NCBI GenBank assembly: GCA_033398695.1
Contig: CM065818.1
Location: forward strand, 38,152,501 to 38,216,500
Source of the DNA: Orobanche coerulescens
Taxonomy: Eukaryota > Streptophyta > Magnoliopsida > Lamiales > Orobanchaceae
Reading direction: 5' to 3'
Length of the DNA stretch: 64,000 nt
Shown: in pieces, positions 31,953 through 41,957 of the stretch
How the letters are laid out: each line of letters begins with the position of its first letter
Position numbering within the stretch: position 1 is the first letter of the stretch
Program-made: the position numbers and the translations under genes
Notes under the pieces: model-generated
What the model was told of the DNA's origin: nothing
What the model saw: only the letters and a program-made list of their open reading frames with translations
Database searches by the model: none

Positions 31953-34306
31953 TGTAATACCCGGTTGTAATTCAGTCATTATCATTCAGTAATTTCATTC
32001 GGTAATTGTCACTATGTAATTTTTCACTTGTTAATAATCATTCATCCGTGTTCACCATTCGGAATAACTTCGAGTTGTGTATCAATATTGTTCATCTTTT
32101 CAACCCTACTCGGGAATCGACACAAGAGTATTATCTTGATTGTTGTAATTGATTCATTAGTCGATGTTGACGTTGGAGTTCATGTCATTTCAAATCTCCT
32201 CATTGTTCAAATTGTATTTTTGTTGGGCGAACCCTTGTAATCATCGCTTGGAAACACTGTTTTGGAGTTTCTGCACTTTCATTTCATGTTATTGTTTCCC
32301 AAATATTGATTCCTATTGCTTTTATTCTCTTCCCGGATCATTTTTTCATCATTTTAGGACCCAAGGGGGGTGTGGGCCGCGGCACAAGGAGTGTGCGCCG
32401 CGGCACACACATTTCGATCTTGGCGGCGGCTGTCACGTGGCGCGGCACGGTGCCGAGTCATCGCTGCGCCACACCGTCCGCGCGGCACACTCGTGTTACA
32501 ATTGTTGGCCGACCGTGCATGCAGGGCGCGGCTCATGCGGCAGCGCGGCACCGCTGCGAGTCGCTGCTGCGTGGCACATTCGTCCGGGCGCGGCATCTGC
32601 CGATCACCGGGGTAGTTTTGGCCTGTGCGCGGCACACTTCGCGGCCTGCAGATGCGGTCAGCACTATAATTGCAGTTTTTGTGCGGATCAACTCATTTTT
32701 TTCCATTTCTTCACTTTGGTCCGAGGGAGAGGGTTTGTGGGAGAGAATTTTCATCATCTATCACTTGAGTGTTTGATTTTCTTCATCTCCTTTCGATCGT
32801 GAAGCTCGGATTGTGGATCTAACGCGATTTCATCGGATTAAAGTACTTGGATCTTCAAAGGTAATATTCATCAAATCTCTTGGATTTCGATTTTATATTG
32901 AGATATGATGTTTTGGATGTTAAGATCGTGTTGTATGAAGTGATATACGCATGATTATGGACATGTTTGATTATTCATTGGATTATTGAAGGATTATTCA
33001 AGAACACTTTGAATATTGTGTTGGATTTGGGGGTTTTCGATTAATTGTTGTTGAAATCACGATTTTGGATATTCATAATGGATTATTGATCGTATTGAAG
33101 ATGTTTTGTTGGTTTGAAACACTTCTTGGGGATTTAATGTTGGTATTATTGAGGTTTGGTTATAAACAATCGAAGTTTGGCCACAAAGTGTTCGATATAA
33201 TGCCCCAATGAACTTGGTTTAATCGTATCGACGTTTGAGTTGGTTGTAATCGTGTTTGATATGTGTATTGAACAGATTATTGGTAATTATGTTATTCAAG
33301 GTTGTTCGAGTGACCGACATTTCATTTGGGACGTTGTTTGTGGACGGACATTCTTCATCGGTGTTGTGTAAGTTAATTCTTACTCAGTTAAAAGGATATT
33401 CACTCCTTTTGTTGTTGTTCATTCATAATCATAATTCATTCATATTGTATTAACCGTATCGAGACTTGTCATTGTCAATTAATCACTTCAGTCACGAGGA
33501 ACGACAGTTCCAATTATTTCATTGAGCTATCATTCATTTCACTATCATTTCATCTTGGTGAGTCATTATTGATTTTTGATGTCACTTTTGTTATATCGTG
33601 GCATTCCGGGTCATACTGGCGTTCCGGTTGGTATGTGTAGGATTTTCATGTCGGGCACATTTAAGTCGTGTGTTGGTTGTTGGCCTCACATTGGACTGTG
33701 CACACGAGTCGATTGCTTCGTGAGACTGATTAGGTACAAGACCACACGTGTATCCGATCGATACTCGTTGGTGGCTTGTGCACGGACACATTTCCATCCT
33801 GGACGTAGTGTGGCGCCATTCCTTTGAGCCGTACTGTTAGTTGATTCATATAGCATGTTTGATTGCGTATGTTTCAACAGGATTGTGTGTATTCAACTCT
33901 TGAGGATTGTTGTTCTGTGTAACTGACCCCGTTGGGGGATATTGTTTTTCAGGTCATGGCAAGGCGAAAGCACGGGGAGAGCACGTTGACGGCGAGGAGT
34001 CCCAATGATACTAGAAGGGGCCCCCAGTCTTTTCAGTCATTTATGTTTCCTTCATTTATTCCGCTGCAGACATTCCGTTTGAATACTCATTTCACTCAGT
34101 GTTGTATATTTTATCTCCATATAAAATATACATGTATTCTGTATTATCCTAGGTGTGTTGTATGAAACTCCTCATCGGAGTAATTATTGTTGTAATGTTG
34201 TTCGGTACTACATTTACCCTGTGTAATTCATTCATTTTCATTCGCCTAGTGGGTCCCAGTCGGGGGTCCACGGCACTGTAATATCCGCCTAGTTTGGGGT
34301 ATTACA
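31953..34306 (+). repeat. 5' LTR of Gypsy-3
   Basis: It is 2354 bp, TGTAATACCCGGTTG to TTTGGGGTATTACA, preceded by the TSD ATAGG. A GC-rich motif cluster and TATA-like element are at 32370-32670. Small open frames in it recur in 39008-41392 and 41958-44320 because these are the same LTR family, and none looks like a gene. Confidence 0.93.
32370..32670 (+). promoter_or_regulatory. Gypsy-3 U3 cluster of GCCGCGGCAC motifs upstream of a TATA-like box
   Basis: GCCGCGGCAC and variants (GCGCGGCAC, TGCGCGGCACAC) are scattered through about 290 bp, ending about 20 bp before ACTATAATTGC at 32663-32673. A GA-rich, leader-like stretch follows. The same layout is at 39418-39745 (best preserved) and 42370-42695. 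Confidence 0.6.
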
Positions 34307-34310
34307 GAGT

Positions 34311-34323
34311 TGGTATCGGAGAG
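34311..34323 (+). other. Primer binding site of Gypsy-3
   Basis: TGGTATCGGAGAG lies four bases after the 5' LTR end, an initiator tRNA-Met-type primer site with the same A-to-G variant as Gypsy-1. Confidence 0.85.
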
Positions 34324-34805
34324 TGGTTTTGAATACTACCTTCCGAGTCATGCCTCATTTGAAATCATTGTCATCGGACTAGTATCATTGGACTTTCGCG
34401 TCACATGTGACCTGTGCAGATGCCGAGCCAATCAGACCGAAAGAACTGTAAGACTTCTGACGTCATGGTATAATTTCTGGCAATAAGAATCATTCATTCA
34501 TAATTCATCACTTAACAATCCTCAATCATCATTTTCATTTTGACCAGGACGGTCATGTTAACTCGTTAATCACTCAATTCATTTCATTAGTCAGTTGTTG
34601 ATCAGGAAGATCATATCATTAATCTTGTTAACTTGTTCAAGATAATCATTTCAAGATTTTCATCAGATAATCATGTCACTTCAGTTAATCATTCATATAA
34701 TCACTATGCTAGAGCGCGTGTGCTCATTTTCATCATTTCATGGCATAATCATAACGTGATATTCATGCGGGAAATATAATTATCATGTGACTTTCCTACT
34801 TTAGT
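34324..34805 (+). other. Gypsy-3 untranslated leader
   Basis: About 480 bp lies between the primer site and the gag ATG. It is AT-rich, with repeated TCATT-type runs, and no gene is seen in it. RNA packaging signals would be expected here, but none can be identified by eye. Confidence 0.6.
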
Positions 34806-35771
34806 ATGGAGAGAGCAGGCAGAGAACGCGGAGGACGAGGCCGTGGTGCGGGCCGAATCCCGAGAGCTCGTGTGAATACACGTGCGAACGCGAGAAATAA
34901 TGCTAATTCATCAAGCAACGACGCTGCTACTCATTCACCTGGACGTGATCATTCTCTATCGGGGAGTCGTACCCGGGACACCGCTCTGTCAGGAGGTGTT
35001 CGGGTTGACCCACTCACTTTTATGCAGGGCATGATGGCCCAAATGACTCAGATGGCACAACTAATGGAGGCGATGCACAACTCAGCTAATCAAAATCAAC
35101 AGGCTCCTCCGCCGCCACCTCCGAGGCAAGAGAGGAATGTGAGCAGTATCATCGGCGACATCTCTCGCCAAAGGCCACCTACTTTTGAAGGCTCATCTGA
35201 GCCGGTGGATATTGTTCATTGGCTCGAACATTTCGAGAAGTTATTTGCTATGGTAGAGTGTCCTGAAGGACACAAAGTCTCAGTTGCGGCTTACTATCTG
35301 GGTAAAAGCGCACATTCTTGGTGGTTGTCATTGAAGCCCACCGAAGGATCATGTACTTGGGATCAGTTCAAAACTCTCATGATGGAGAGGTATTATCCAG
35401 CCCCACTCAGGGAGGCTAAATTGTCGGAATTACTCACTCCCGACCTCTCAGCGGATGACGATGTTCTTGCCATCGCCGAAAAATTTCAGGAACTTCTTCC
35501 GTTCGCCTCATCTATCATTCACTCTGAGGCGGACAAGATCAAGTATTTCAGCAAGAGGCTGAAACCTCGTATGCGACTACAGTTGCTTAACCATAATTGC
35601 ACCACTCTGGACGAATTCATCGAGAAAGCTCTTACTTACGAGCTTATTACTAAGGAGATTGCTAAACAACAACCTTCATCTACTGGCAAGAAGTCTAAGA
35701 ACCGTAATCAGTCTGACGGCAGTCAGACCACTTTCAAGAAACCACGTGCGGGCTCTACCTTTTCTGAGTGA
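34806..35771 (+). CDS. Gypsy-3 Gag, 321 codons, ending in TGA in frame with pol
   Basis: This is the structural Gag protein of a Ty3/gypsy element. The start is the first ATG of the frame (MERAGRERGGRGRGAG), giving an Arg/Gly-rich basic N-terminus. A Gln/Pro stretch follows (NQNQQAPPPPPPRQER, about residues 95-111). The retrotransposon gag domain spans about 120-270: FEGSSEPVDIVHWLEHFEKL, AAYYLGKSAHSWWLSL, WDQFKTLMMERYYP, and LTYELITKEIAKQQP at its end. The frame stops at TGA (35769-35771), and pol begins two codons later in the same frame with the zinc knuckles. Related elements have an unbroken gag-pol frame, so the TGA is either a mutation (CGA to TGA would suffice) or a read-through site. 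Confidence 0.85.
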   Translation: MERAGRERGGRGRGAGRIPRARVNTRANARNNANSSSNDAATHSPGRDHSLSGSRTRDTALSGGVRVDPLTFMQGMMAQMTQMAQLMEAMHNSANQNQQAPPPPPPRQERNVSSIIGDISRQRPPTFEGSSEPVDIVHWLEHFEKLFAMVECPEGHKVSVAAYYLGKSAHSWWLSLKPTEGSCTWDQFKTLMMERYYPAPLREAKLSELLTPDLSADDDVLAIAEKFQELLPFASSIIHSEADKIKYFSKRLKPRMRLQLLNHNCTTLDEFIEKALTYELITKEIAKQQPSSTGKKSKNRNQSDGSQTTFKKPRAGSTFSE

Positions 35772-35777
35772 CCTCTT

Positions 35778-38234
35778 ATGGCGCCTAAACCCGCGGAATC
35801 TCAGTCACGAGCGGCCAGTTTGGCCGTCACCTGTTTCAACTGTGAAGAACAGGGTCATTTCAGCACCAAATGTCCGAAACAGACTGTCATGTGCCATAAC
35901 TGTGGAATTGCTGGGCATAGGGACCGTTTTTGCCGAAGGGACTCTAAACCCATTCTGGCGTCATCTCAGGCCCCAGGACATTCAGCGGTGCAGAATCAGG
36001 CCACTCAGTCAGCGTCGTTCAAGACAACAGGAGCTAACAAAGGTGGAGCCAAGAGCTATCAGACGGGAGCGTCTGGTTCGGGGGCCGACAAGCCCCGAAT
36101 TTACGAGATGAAGAAGACCGACGATCCAGAGGCCCGAATGATCTCAGGTAAACTCGATATTCTATCTCAACCTGTGTGTACCCTTTTTGATACTGGTGCA
36201 TCGCATTCATTCATTTCCGAGTCATGTTTGAGTAGACTACGTCTGGGTAGTGCTACTAGTTGTGAGCCTTATGTCATTGGTCTACCTGATGGTAGACAAA
36301 TTATCGGAAATCGTGAGATTCAGAATTGTCCGATTCATCTTCAGGGCCGTGTATGGCTAGCAGACCTAATCGTGGTAGATTTACCGAGGGACGACGTCAT
36401 TTTGGGTATTGATTGGATGGATCGTCACGATGCCATCGTCAGTGTCCGTAAGCGTATGGTCACTATCATTTCAGATGATGGGGTTGAATGTGTTTTTCAG
36501 GGAGGTAATCCCGGCTGTTCTGGTAAGGTCATTAACTTGATGAAAGCAGTGAAATTACTCAGTCAGGAGTGTGTTGGTTATTGGTGCTATATGACCAAAA
36601 CCGAGAAATCATCAGTAATGTTGACAAATATTCCGGTAGTGAGGGAATATGTCGATGTTTTTCCAGACGAGTTACCTGGTTTGCCTCCACAGAGAGATGT
36701 GGAATTCACGATTGAGTTGGAGCCCGGTACGTCCCCAATATCGAAGGCACCATACCGGATGGCCCCGACCGAAATGCAGGAATTAAAGAACCAACTTGAG
36801 GAGTTGTTCGAGAAAGGTTATATCCATCCGAGTGCATCCCCGTGGGGAGCACCAGTGTTGTTTGTCAAGAAGAAGGATGGTACGTTCCGCTTGTGTATTG
36901 ATTACCGGGAATTGAACCGGGTGACGATCAAGAATAAGTATCCTTTACCCCGTATCGATGATCTTTTGGATCAACTTCAGGGAGCTTCAGTATTTTCCAA
37001 GATCGACTTAAGATCTGGATATCATCAGTTGCGGATTCGAGAGTCGGATATCGCGAGGACGGCGTTTCGAACACGCTATGGTCATTATGAGTTTGTGGTT
37101 ATGCCGTTTGGATTGACTAATGCACCTGCGGTATTCATGGAGTTAATGAATCGGGTTTTCATCGACTTTTTGGATCAGTTTGTTGTTGTCTTCATCGATG
37201 ACATTTTGATTTATTCTCGTAACCGAGAGGAACACGAGGTTCATCTTAATCAGGTTCTCGATGTGTTAAGACGAGAGCAACTTTATGGAAAGTTTTCCAA
37301 ATGTGAGTTCTGGATGTCCGAAGTGACTTTTCTCGGGCATGTAATTTCATCGGATGGAGTGCGTGTTTATCCTCATAAGACGGAGGCTATCCAAGATTGG
37401 TTACCTCCGAAGAATGTTAAGGAAATCCGAAGCTTTCTCGGATTAGCCGGTTATTATCGGCGGTTTGTGAAAGGATTTTCTAGAATCGCTCAACCCTTGA
37501 TGAACCTTTTGCGAAAGGATAATAAATACACGTGGTCCGACGCATGTCAACGGAGTTTTGAGGAACTCAAGAGCCGGTTAATGTCAGCACTTGTACTTTC
37601 CTTGCCGCAAGGGACGGAAGGATTTGTGGTTTATAGTGATGCATCCGGGCAGGGTCTCGGATGTGTACTCATGCAGAATGGGAAGGTTATTGCTTATGCT
37701 TCACGACAATTGAGACCTTACGAGGTTAATTATCCGACCCACGACCTGGAGTTAGCAGCCGTGGTTTTCGCGTTGAAAATTTGGCGTCATTACCTTTATG
37801 GCGTCACCTGTCAGATTTTCACCGATCACAAGAGTTTGAAGTATATATTTACTCAGAAGGAGTTAAATATGCGACAGAGGCGGTGGTTGGAACTAATCAA
37901 AGATTATGATATCGAGATCCTTTACCACCCGGGGAAGGCGAACGTTGTCGCCAACGCTTTGAGTCGTAAGTCCGTTCAGGAGCAGATGCTTGCTCGTTTA
38001 ACAGTTCAGAAGGAGATTCAGCAGGAATTCCTTAGACCCGAGATCGAGGTCTGGCTTCAGCGAGTTCAGGGACAACTTTGTATGTTAGAGATTTCATCGT
38101 CACTTGAGGAGGCAATCAGAGAGAATCAGAGTTCAGATCCATCATTTTTGCGCATCAGTGAGGATGTGGCTCAGGGGAAAGCCCCTGGATTCGTGGTCCA
38201 CGATGATGGACTTTTGAGATTTAAGAATCAGTAG
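35778..38234 (+). pseudogene. Gypsy-3 pol part 1: zinc knuckles, protease, reverse transcriptase, RNase H (818 codons)
   Basis: This is one long open frame. Residues 19-32 ([14 protein letters not shown]) and 39-52 ([14 protein letters not shown]) are CCHC knuckles. The protease active site is [12 protein letters not shown] at 136-147, followed by VILGIDWM. Reverse transcriptase spans about 300-530: [40 protein letters not shown], with catalytic FIDD at 472-475. RNase H spans about 615-730: [10 protein letters not shown] (Asp621), HDLELAAV (Glu658), FTDHKSLKY (Asp683). The last catalytic Asp is Asn726 (NVVANALSR). The frame ends at a TAG (38232-38234) before the integrase. All domains up to RNase H are undamaged except for that Asn. 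It is in frame with gag upstream and integrase downstream. Confidence 0.92.
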
Positions 38235-39007
38235 TGCGTACCGGCGAATGACGAGTTGAAAAACTCGATTTTGAGAGAAGCTCATGCTACCCATTATTCT
38301 GTTCATCCGGGGTCTAGCAAGATGTACAAGGACTTGAAACAAAATTACTGGTGGAGTAATATGAAGCGAGAAGTCGCAGAATTTGTTTCGAGATGCTTAA
38401 CCTGTCAACAAGTCAAGATTGAACATCAGCGACCGGAGGGTTTGCTGAAACCTATCCCTATTCCAGAATGGAAGTGGGAAGACATTTCTATGGATTTCAT
38501 CACGAGTTTGCCGACGAGTCGTCGTGGCATGAATACGATCTAGGTGATTGTGGACCGCTTAACTAAGTCAGTTCACTTTCTCAAGATTAAGTATACTTGG
38601 GGTCCCGAGAGACTTGCCCAGTTATTCATCAAAGAAATAGTGAGATTACACGGTACTCCTAAGAGTATCGTTTCTGATCGTGACGGACGATTCATGTCTC
38701 ATTTTTGGAAATCAGTTCATCGTGCTATGGGAACTCAGCTTAATCTCAGCACTGCCTTTCATCCTCAGTCCGACGGACAATCAGAGAGGACTATTCAGAC
38801 ATTGGAGGACATGTTGAGGGCATGCGTCCTCGATTGGAAAGACGATTGGGAAACCCAACTACCATTGATCGAGTTCACGTATAATAATAGTTGGCATGCT
38901 TCGATTAAGATGGCACCTTACGAGGCCTTGTACGGTCGTCGTTGTCGATCTCTTTTATGTTGGGATGACCTATCCGAATTAATTGGCACCGAGCCCCATA
39001 TGCTTAT
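38235..39007 (+). pseudogene. Gypsy-3 integrase, N-terminal zinc finger and DDE core
   Basis: The frame continues directly from part 1 after the TAG. The HHCC finger is readable: EAHATHYSVHPG and CLTCQQVK. The catalytic triad is present: MDFITSLP (Asp), VSDRDGRFMSHFW (Asp) and SDGQSERTIQTLEDM (Glu). A TAG at 38541-38543 replaces the Trp of the conserved IWVIVDRLTKS motif. The frame is then interrupted at 39008 by a solo LTR inserted after PHMLI, and resumes at 41393. Without the two stops and the insert it would be a complete integrase. Confidence 0.9.
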
Positions 39008-41392
39008 TGTAATACCCGGTTGTAATTCAGTCATTATCATTCAGTAATTTCATTCGGTAATTATCACTATGTAATCTTTCACTTGTTAATAATCATTCAT
39101 CCGTGTTCACCGTTCGGAATAACTTCGAGTTGTGTATCGATATTGTTCATTGTTTCAACCTTATTCGGGAATCGAGACAAGAGTATTATCTTGATTGTGG
39201 TAATTGATTCATTAGTCGATGTTGACGTTGGTATTCATGTCATTTCAAATCTCTTCATTGTTCAAATCGTGTTTTTGTTGGGCGAACCCTTGTAATCATT
39301 GCTTGGAACCACCGTTTTGGGGTTTTCGTACTTTCATTTTGTGTTATTAGTTCCCAAATATCGATTTCTATTGCTTTTATTCTCTTCCCGGGTCATTTTT
39401 CTTCATTTTAGGACCCAAGGGGGTGTGGGCCGCGGCACAAGGATTGTGCGCCGCGGCACACACATTTTCCAGTTTTTGGCCGAGCACTCTGTACCTTGTG
39501 CCGCGGCACATGCCGACAGGGCCGCGGCACACCCGTCCGGGCCGCGACACAATCGTATTGCATTTTTGGCCATACCCGTCTGTACCTTGTGCCGCGGCAC
39601 ATGCCGGCAGGCTGCGACACCTGCGAGACATCGCCGCGCACACTCGTCGTGCAGCGCCGCCAATCTGCCAATCGGCTGTTTTTGGCCCTATGCCGCGGCA
39701 CACTTCGGCTGAGCCGCGGCACACAGGGCAGTCAACTCTATAATTGCATTTGTTGAGCGAGTTCAGCTCATTTCTCCATTTTTTTCTTGTACCTGCGAGA
39801 GAGAGAGCTTGAGGGGAGGAACTTCTCATCATCTATCATTTGAGTGTTGGATTTTTATCATTTTCATCCGGTTGTGAAGCTCGGATCATTGATCTATCGC
39901 GATTTCATCGGATTAAAGTACTTGGATCTTCAATGGTAATTTTCATCAAACCTCTTAGATTTCGATTTTTTTTTAGATATGATGTTTTGGATGTTAAGAT
40001 CGTGTGGTATGAAGTGATATACACATGATTATGGGCATGTTTGATTATTCATTGGATTATTGAAGGATTATTCAAGAACACTTTGAATATTGTGTTGGAT
40101 TTGTGGGTTTTCGATTAATTGTTGTTGAAATCACGATTTTGGATATTCATAATGAATTATTGATCGTATTGAAGATGTTTTGTTGGTTTGAAACATTTTT
40201 TGGGGATTTGATGTTGGTATTATTGAGGTTGGTTTTAAACAAATGAAGTTTGGCCACAAAGTGTTCGATATAATGCCCCAATGAACTTGGTTTAGTCGTA
40301 TCGACGTTTTGAGTTCGTTATATTCGTGTTTGATTCGTATGTTGAACGGATTGTTGGTAATTGTGTTATTCAAGGTTGTTCGAGCGACCGATATCTCAAT
40401 TAGGACGTTGTTCGTGGAAGGATAATTGTCACCGGTGTTGAGTAAGTTGATTCTTACTCGGTTAAAGGATATTCACTCCTTTTGTTGTTGATCATTCATA
40501 ATCATACTCATTCATCATTGTATTAACTGTATTGAGACTTGTAATTGTCGAATAATCATTTCGTTCACGAGGAACGACGGTTCCAATCATTTCATTGAGT
40601 TATCAATCATGTCATTATTATCTTCATCTCGGTGAGTCATTCTTGGCCTTGTTGAAATATTATTCATTGATATTCATTGCGGTCATTCTCGTTCATATGA
40701 CCTTATGGGTTCATATTGCGTGGCCGGGTGCGGATGTGTGGAATTTTTAGTCGGGCACGCGATGGCCATATATTGGGAGTGATACATTGGACTGTGCACA
40801 CGGTAACGTTTACCTCCGTGAGACTAATTAGGTACAAGGACGGGTGTGTCCGGTCATCCGTCTTGTACACTTGCACAGAACACTACGGGCGTACTATGAT
40901 ACTCCTCTTCAGCGTAATTCATAACTAAGGATATTTCATAACTTCAGATATATCATGATTGTGTATTTTCAACCCTTGAGGATTGTTGTTACGTATCGCC
41001 CGGCCCGTTGGGGGATTTTGTTTTCAGGTTACGGCAAGGCAAAGGCACGGGAAGAGCATGTTGACGGCGAGGAGTCCCAGTGATACTAGTAGGGGTCCCC
41101 AGTCATTCCGACTATTTCAGTCATTTCAGTCATTACCGTCAATTGTATTTTCCGCGGCAAAATTCCGTGATGTTTATTTATTCAGGGTGGTGTATTTTAT
41201 CTTCATATAAAATATACTAGTATTCTGGATTGTCCTGGTGTATTGTACTCAAACTCCGCATCAGAGTATTTGGTAATATAATGTGGTTAGGTACTGCAAT
41301 TATATTATTTAATTCATCAGTTTGCATTCGCTTGGTGGGTCCCAGTCGGGGGTCCACGGCACTGTAATATCCGCCTAGTTTGGGGTGTTACA
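39008..41392 (+). mobile_element. Solo LTR of the Gypsy-3 family inserted in Gypsy-3 integrase
   Basis: It is 2385 bp, TGTAATACCCGGTTG to GGGGTGTTACA, with CTTAT on both sides (39003-39007 and 41393-41397). It aligns along its length with the Gypsy-3 LTRs but is more diverged from them than they are from each other. A solo LTR with a TSD marks an insertion that later lost its interior by LTR-LTR recombination. It contains the best preserved GCCGCGGCAC cluster. Confidence 0.93.
39418..39745 (+). promoter_or_regulatory. Palindrome cluster in the solo LTR: seven GCCGCGGCAC sites plus TATA-like box
   Basis: Exact GCCGCGGCAC starts at 39429, 39450, 39500, 39521, 39591, 39692 and 39713; two are within the 12-bp palindrome GTGCCGCGGCAC. 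A longer unit beginning CTGTACCTTGTGCCGCGG is repeated about 91 bp apart. CTATAATT at 39738-39745 follows the last site by 15 bp. Confidence 0.65.
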
Positions 41393-41921
41393 CTTATAGC
41401 CGCCCGTGAGAAGGTAGCTTTGATCAAGAGTCGTTTGTTGACCGCTCAGAGTCGACAGAAATCTTATGCAGACAATCGTCGCCGACCTTTAGAGTTCGAG
41501 TCAGGTGACCACGTGTTGGTCAAGGTGTCCCCGAGTCGAGGTATCTTCCATTTCGGAAAGCGGGGAAAGTTGAGTCCAAGATTTATTGGACCGTTTGAGA
41601 TTTTGGGACGAGTAGGCGAGCTAGCTTATCGATTGGCTTTACCTCCGGCATTGAGCCGAATTCATAATGTGTTTCATGTCTCTCAGCTACAGAAGTATGT
41701 TGTCGACCCGAGTCACATACTTCAGTTCGACAAAATCGAGATCGCAGATGATCATTCATATGAAGAGCGTCCCATACGAGTTTTAGAGCGGCGAATCAAA
41801 TAGTTGAGGAATAAGGCGATTCCTTTAGTTAAAATTCAGTGGTCTAGACACGGAGTCGAAGAGGCTACTTGGGAAACTGAGGATAGTATGCGGGAGAATT
41901 ATCCCGAGTTGTTTGACCCTT
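41393..41921 (+). pseudogene. Gypsy-3 integrase C-terminus with chromodomain-like end
   Basis: It resumes the integrase frame after the solo LTR with AAREKVALIKSR and RQKSYADNRRRPLEFESGDHV. It then has LSPRFIGPFEILGR, NVFHVSQLQKYVVDPSH and the chromodomain-like segment RPIRVLERRIK, a TAG at 41801-41803 (CAG to TAG expected), then LRNKAIPLVKIQWSRHGVEE and TWETEDSMRENYPELFDP. The terminal TAG at 41921 is the normal pol end, followed at once by TTTCGGGGACGAAAC and the polypurine tract. The chromodomain is thought to guide integration in chromoviruses. Confidence 0.88.
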
Positions 41922-41939
41922 AGTTTCGGGGACGAAACT

Positions 41940-41957
41940 CTTTTAAGGGGAGGTGTA
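41940..41957 (+). other. Polypurine tract of Gypsy-3
   Basis: TTTTAAGGGGAGGTGTA lies immediately before the 3' LTR (TGTAATACCCGG), the plus-strand primer position. Confidence 0.88.

Noticed and set aside
32164..32802. A 212-codon plus-strand frame and several overlapping frames in the GC-rich part of the Gypsy-3 LTR
   Set aside because: They lie in U3, consist of His/Cys/Arg-rich translations of the GCCGCGGCAC repeats, are open in many frames at once, and are not conserved in length among the three LTR copies.
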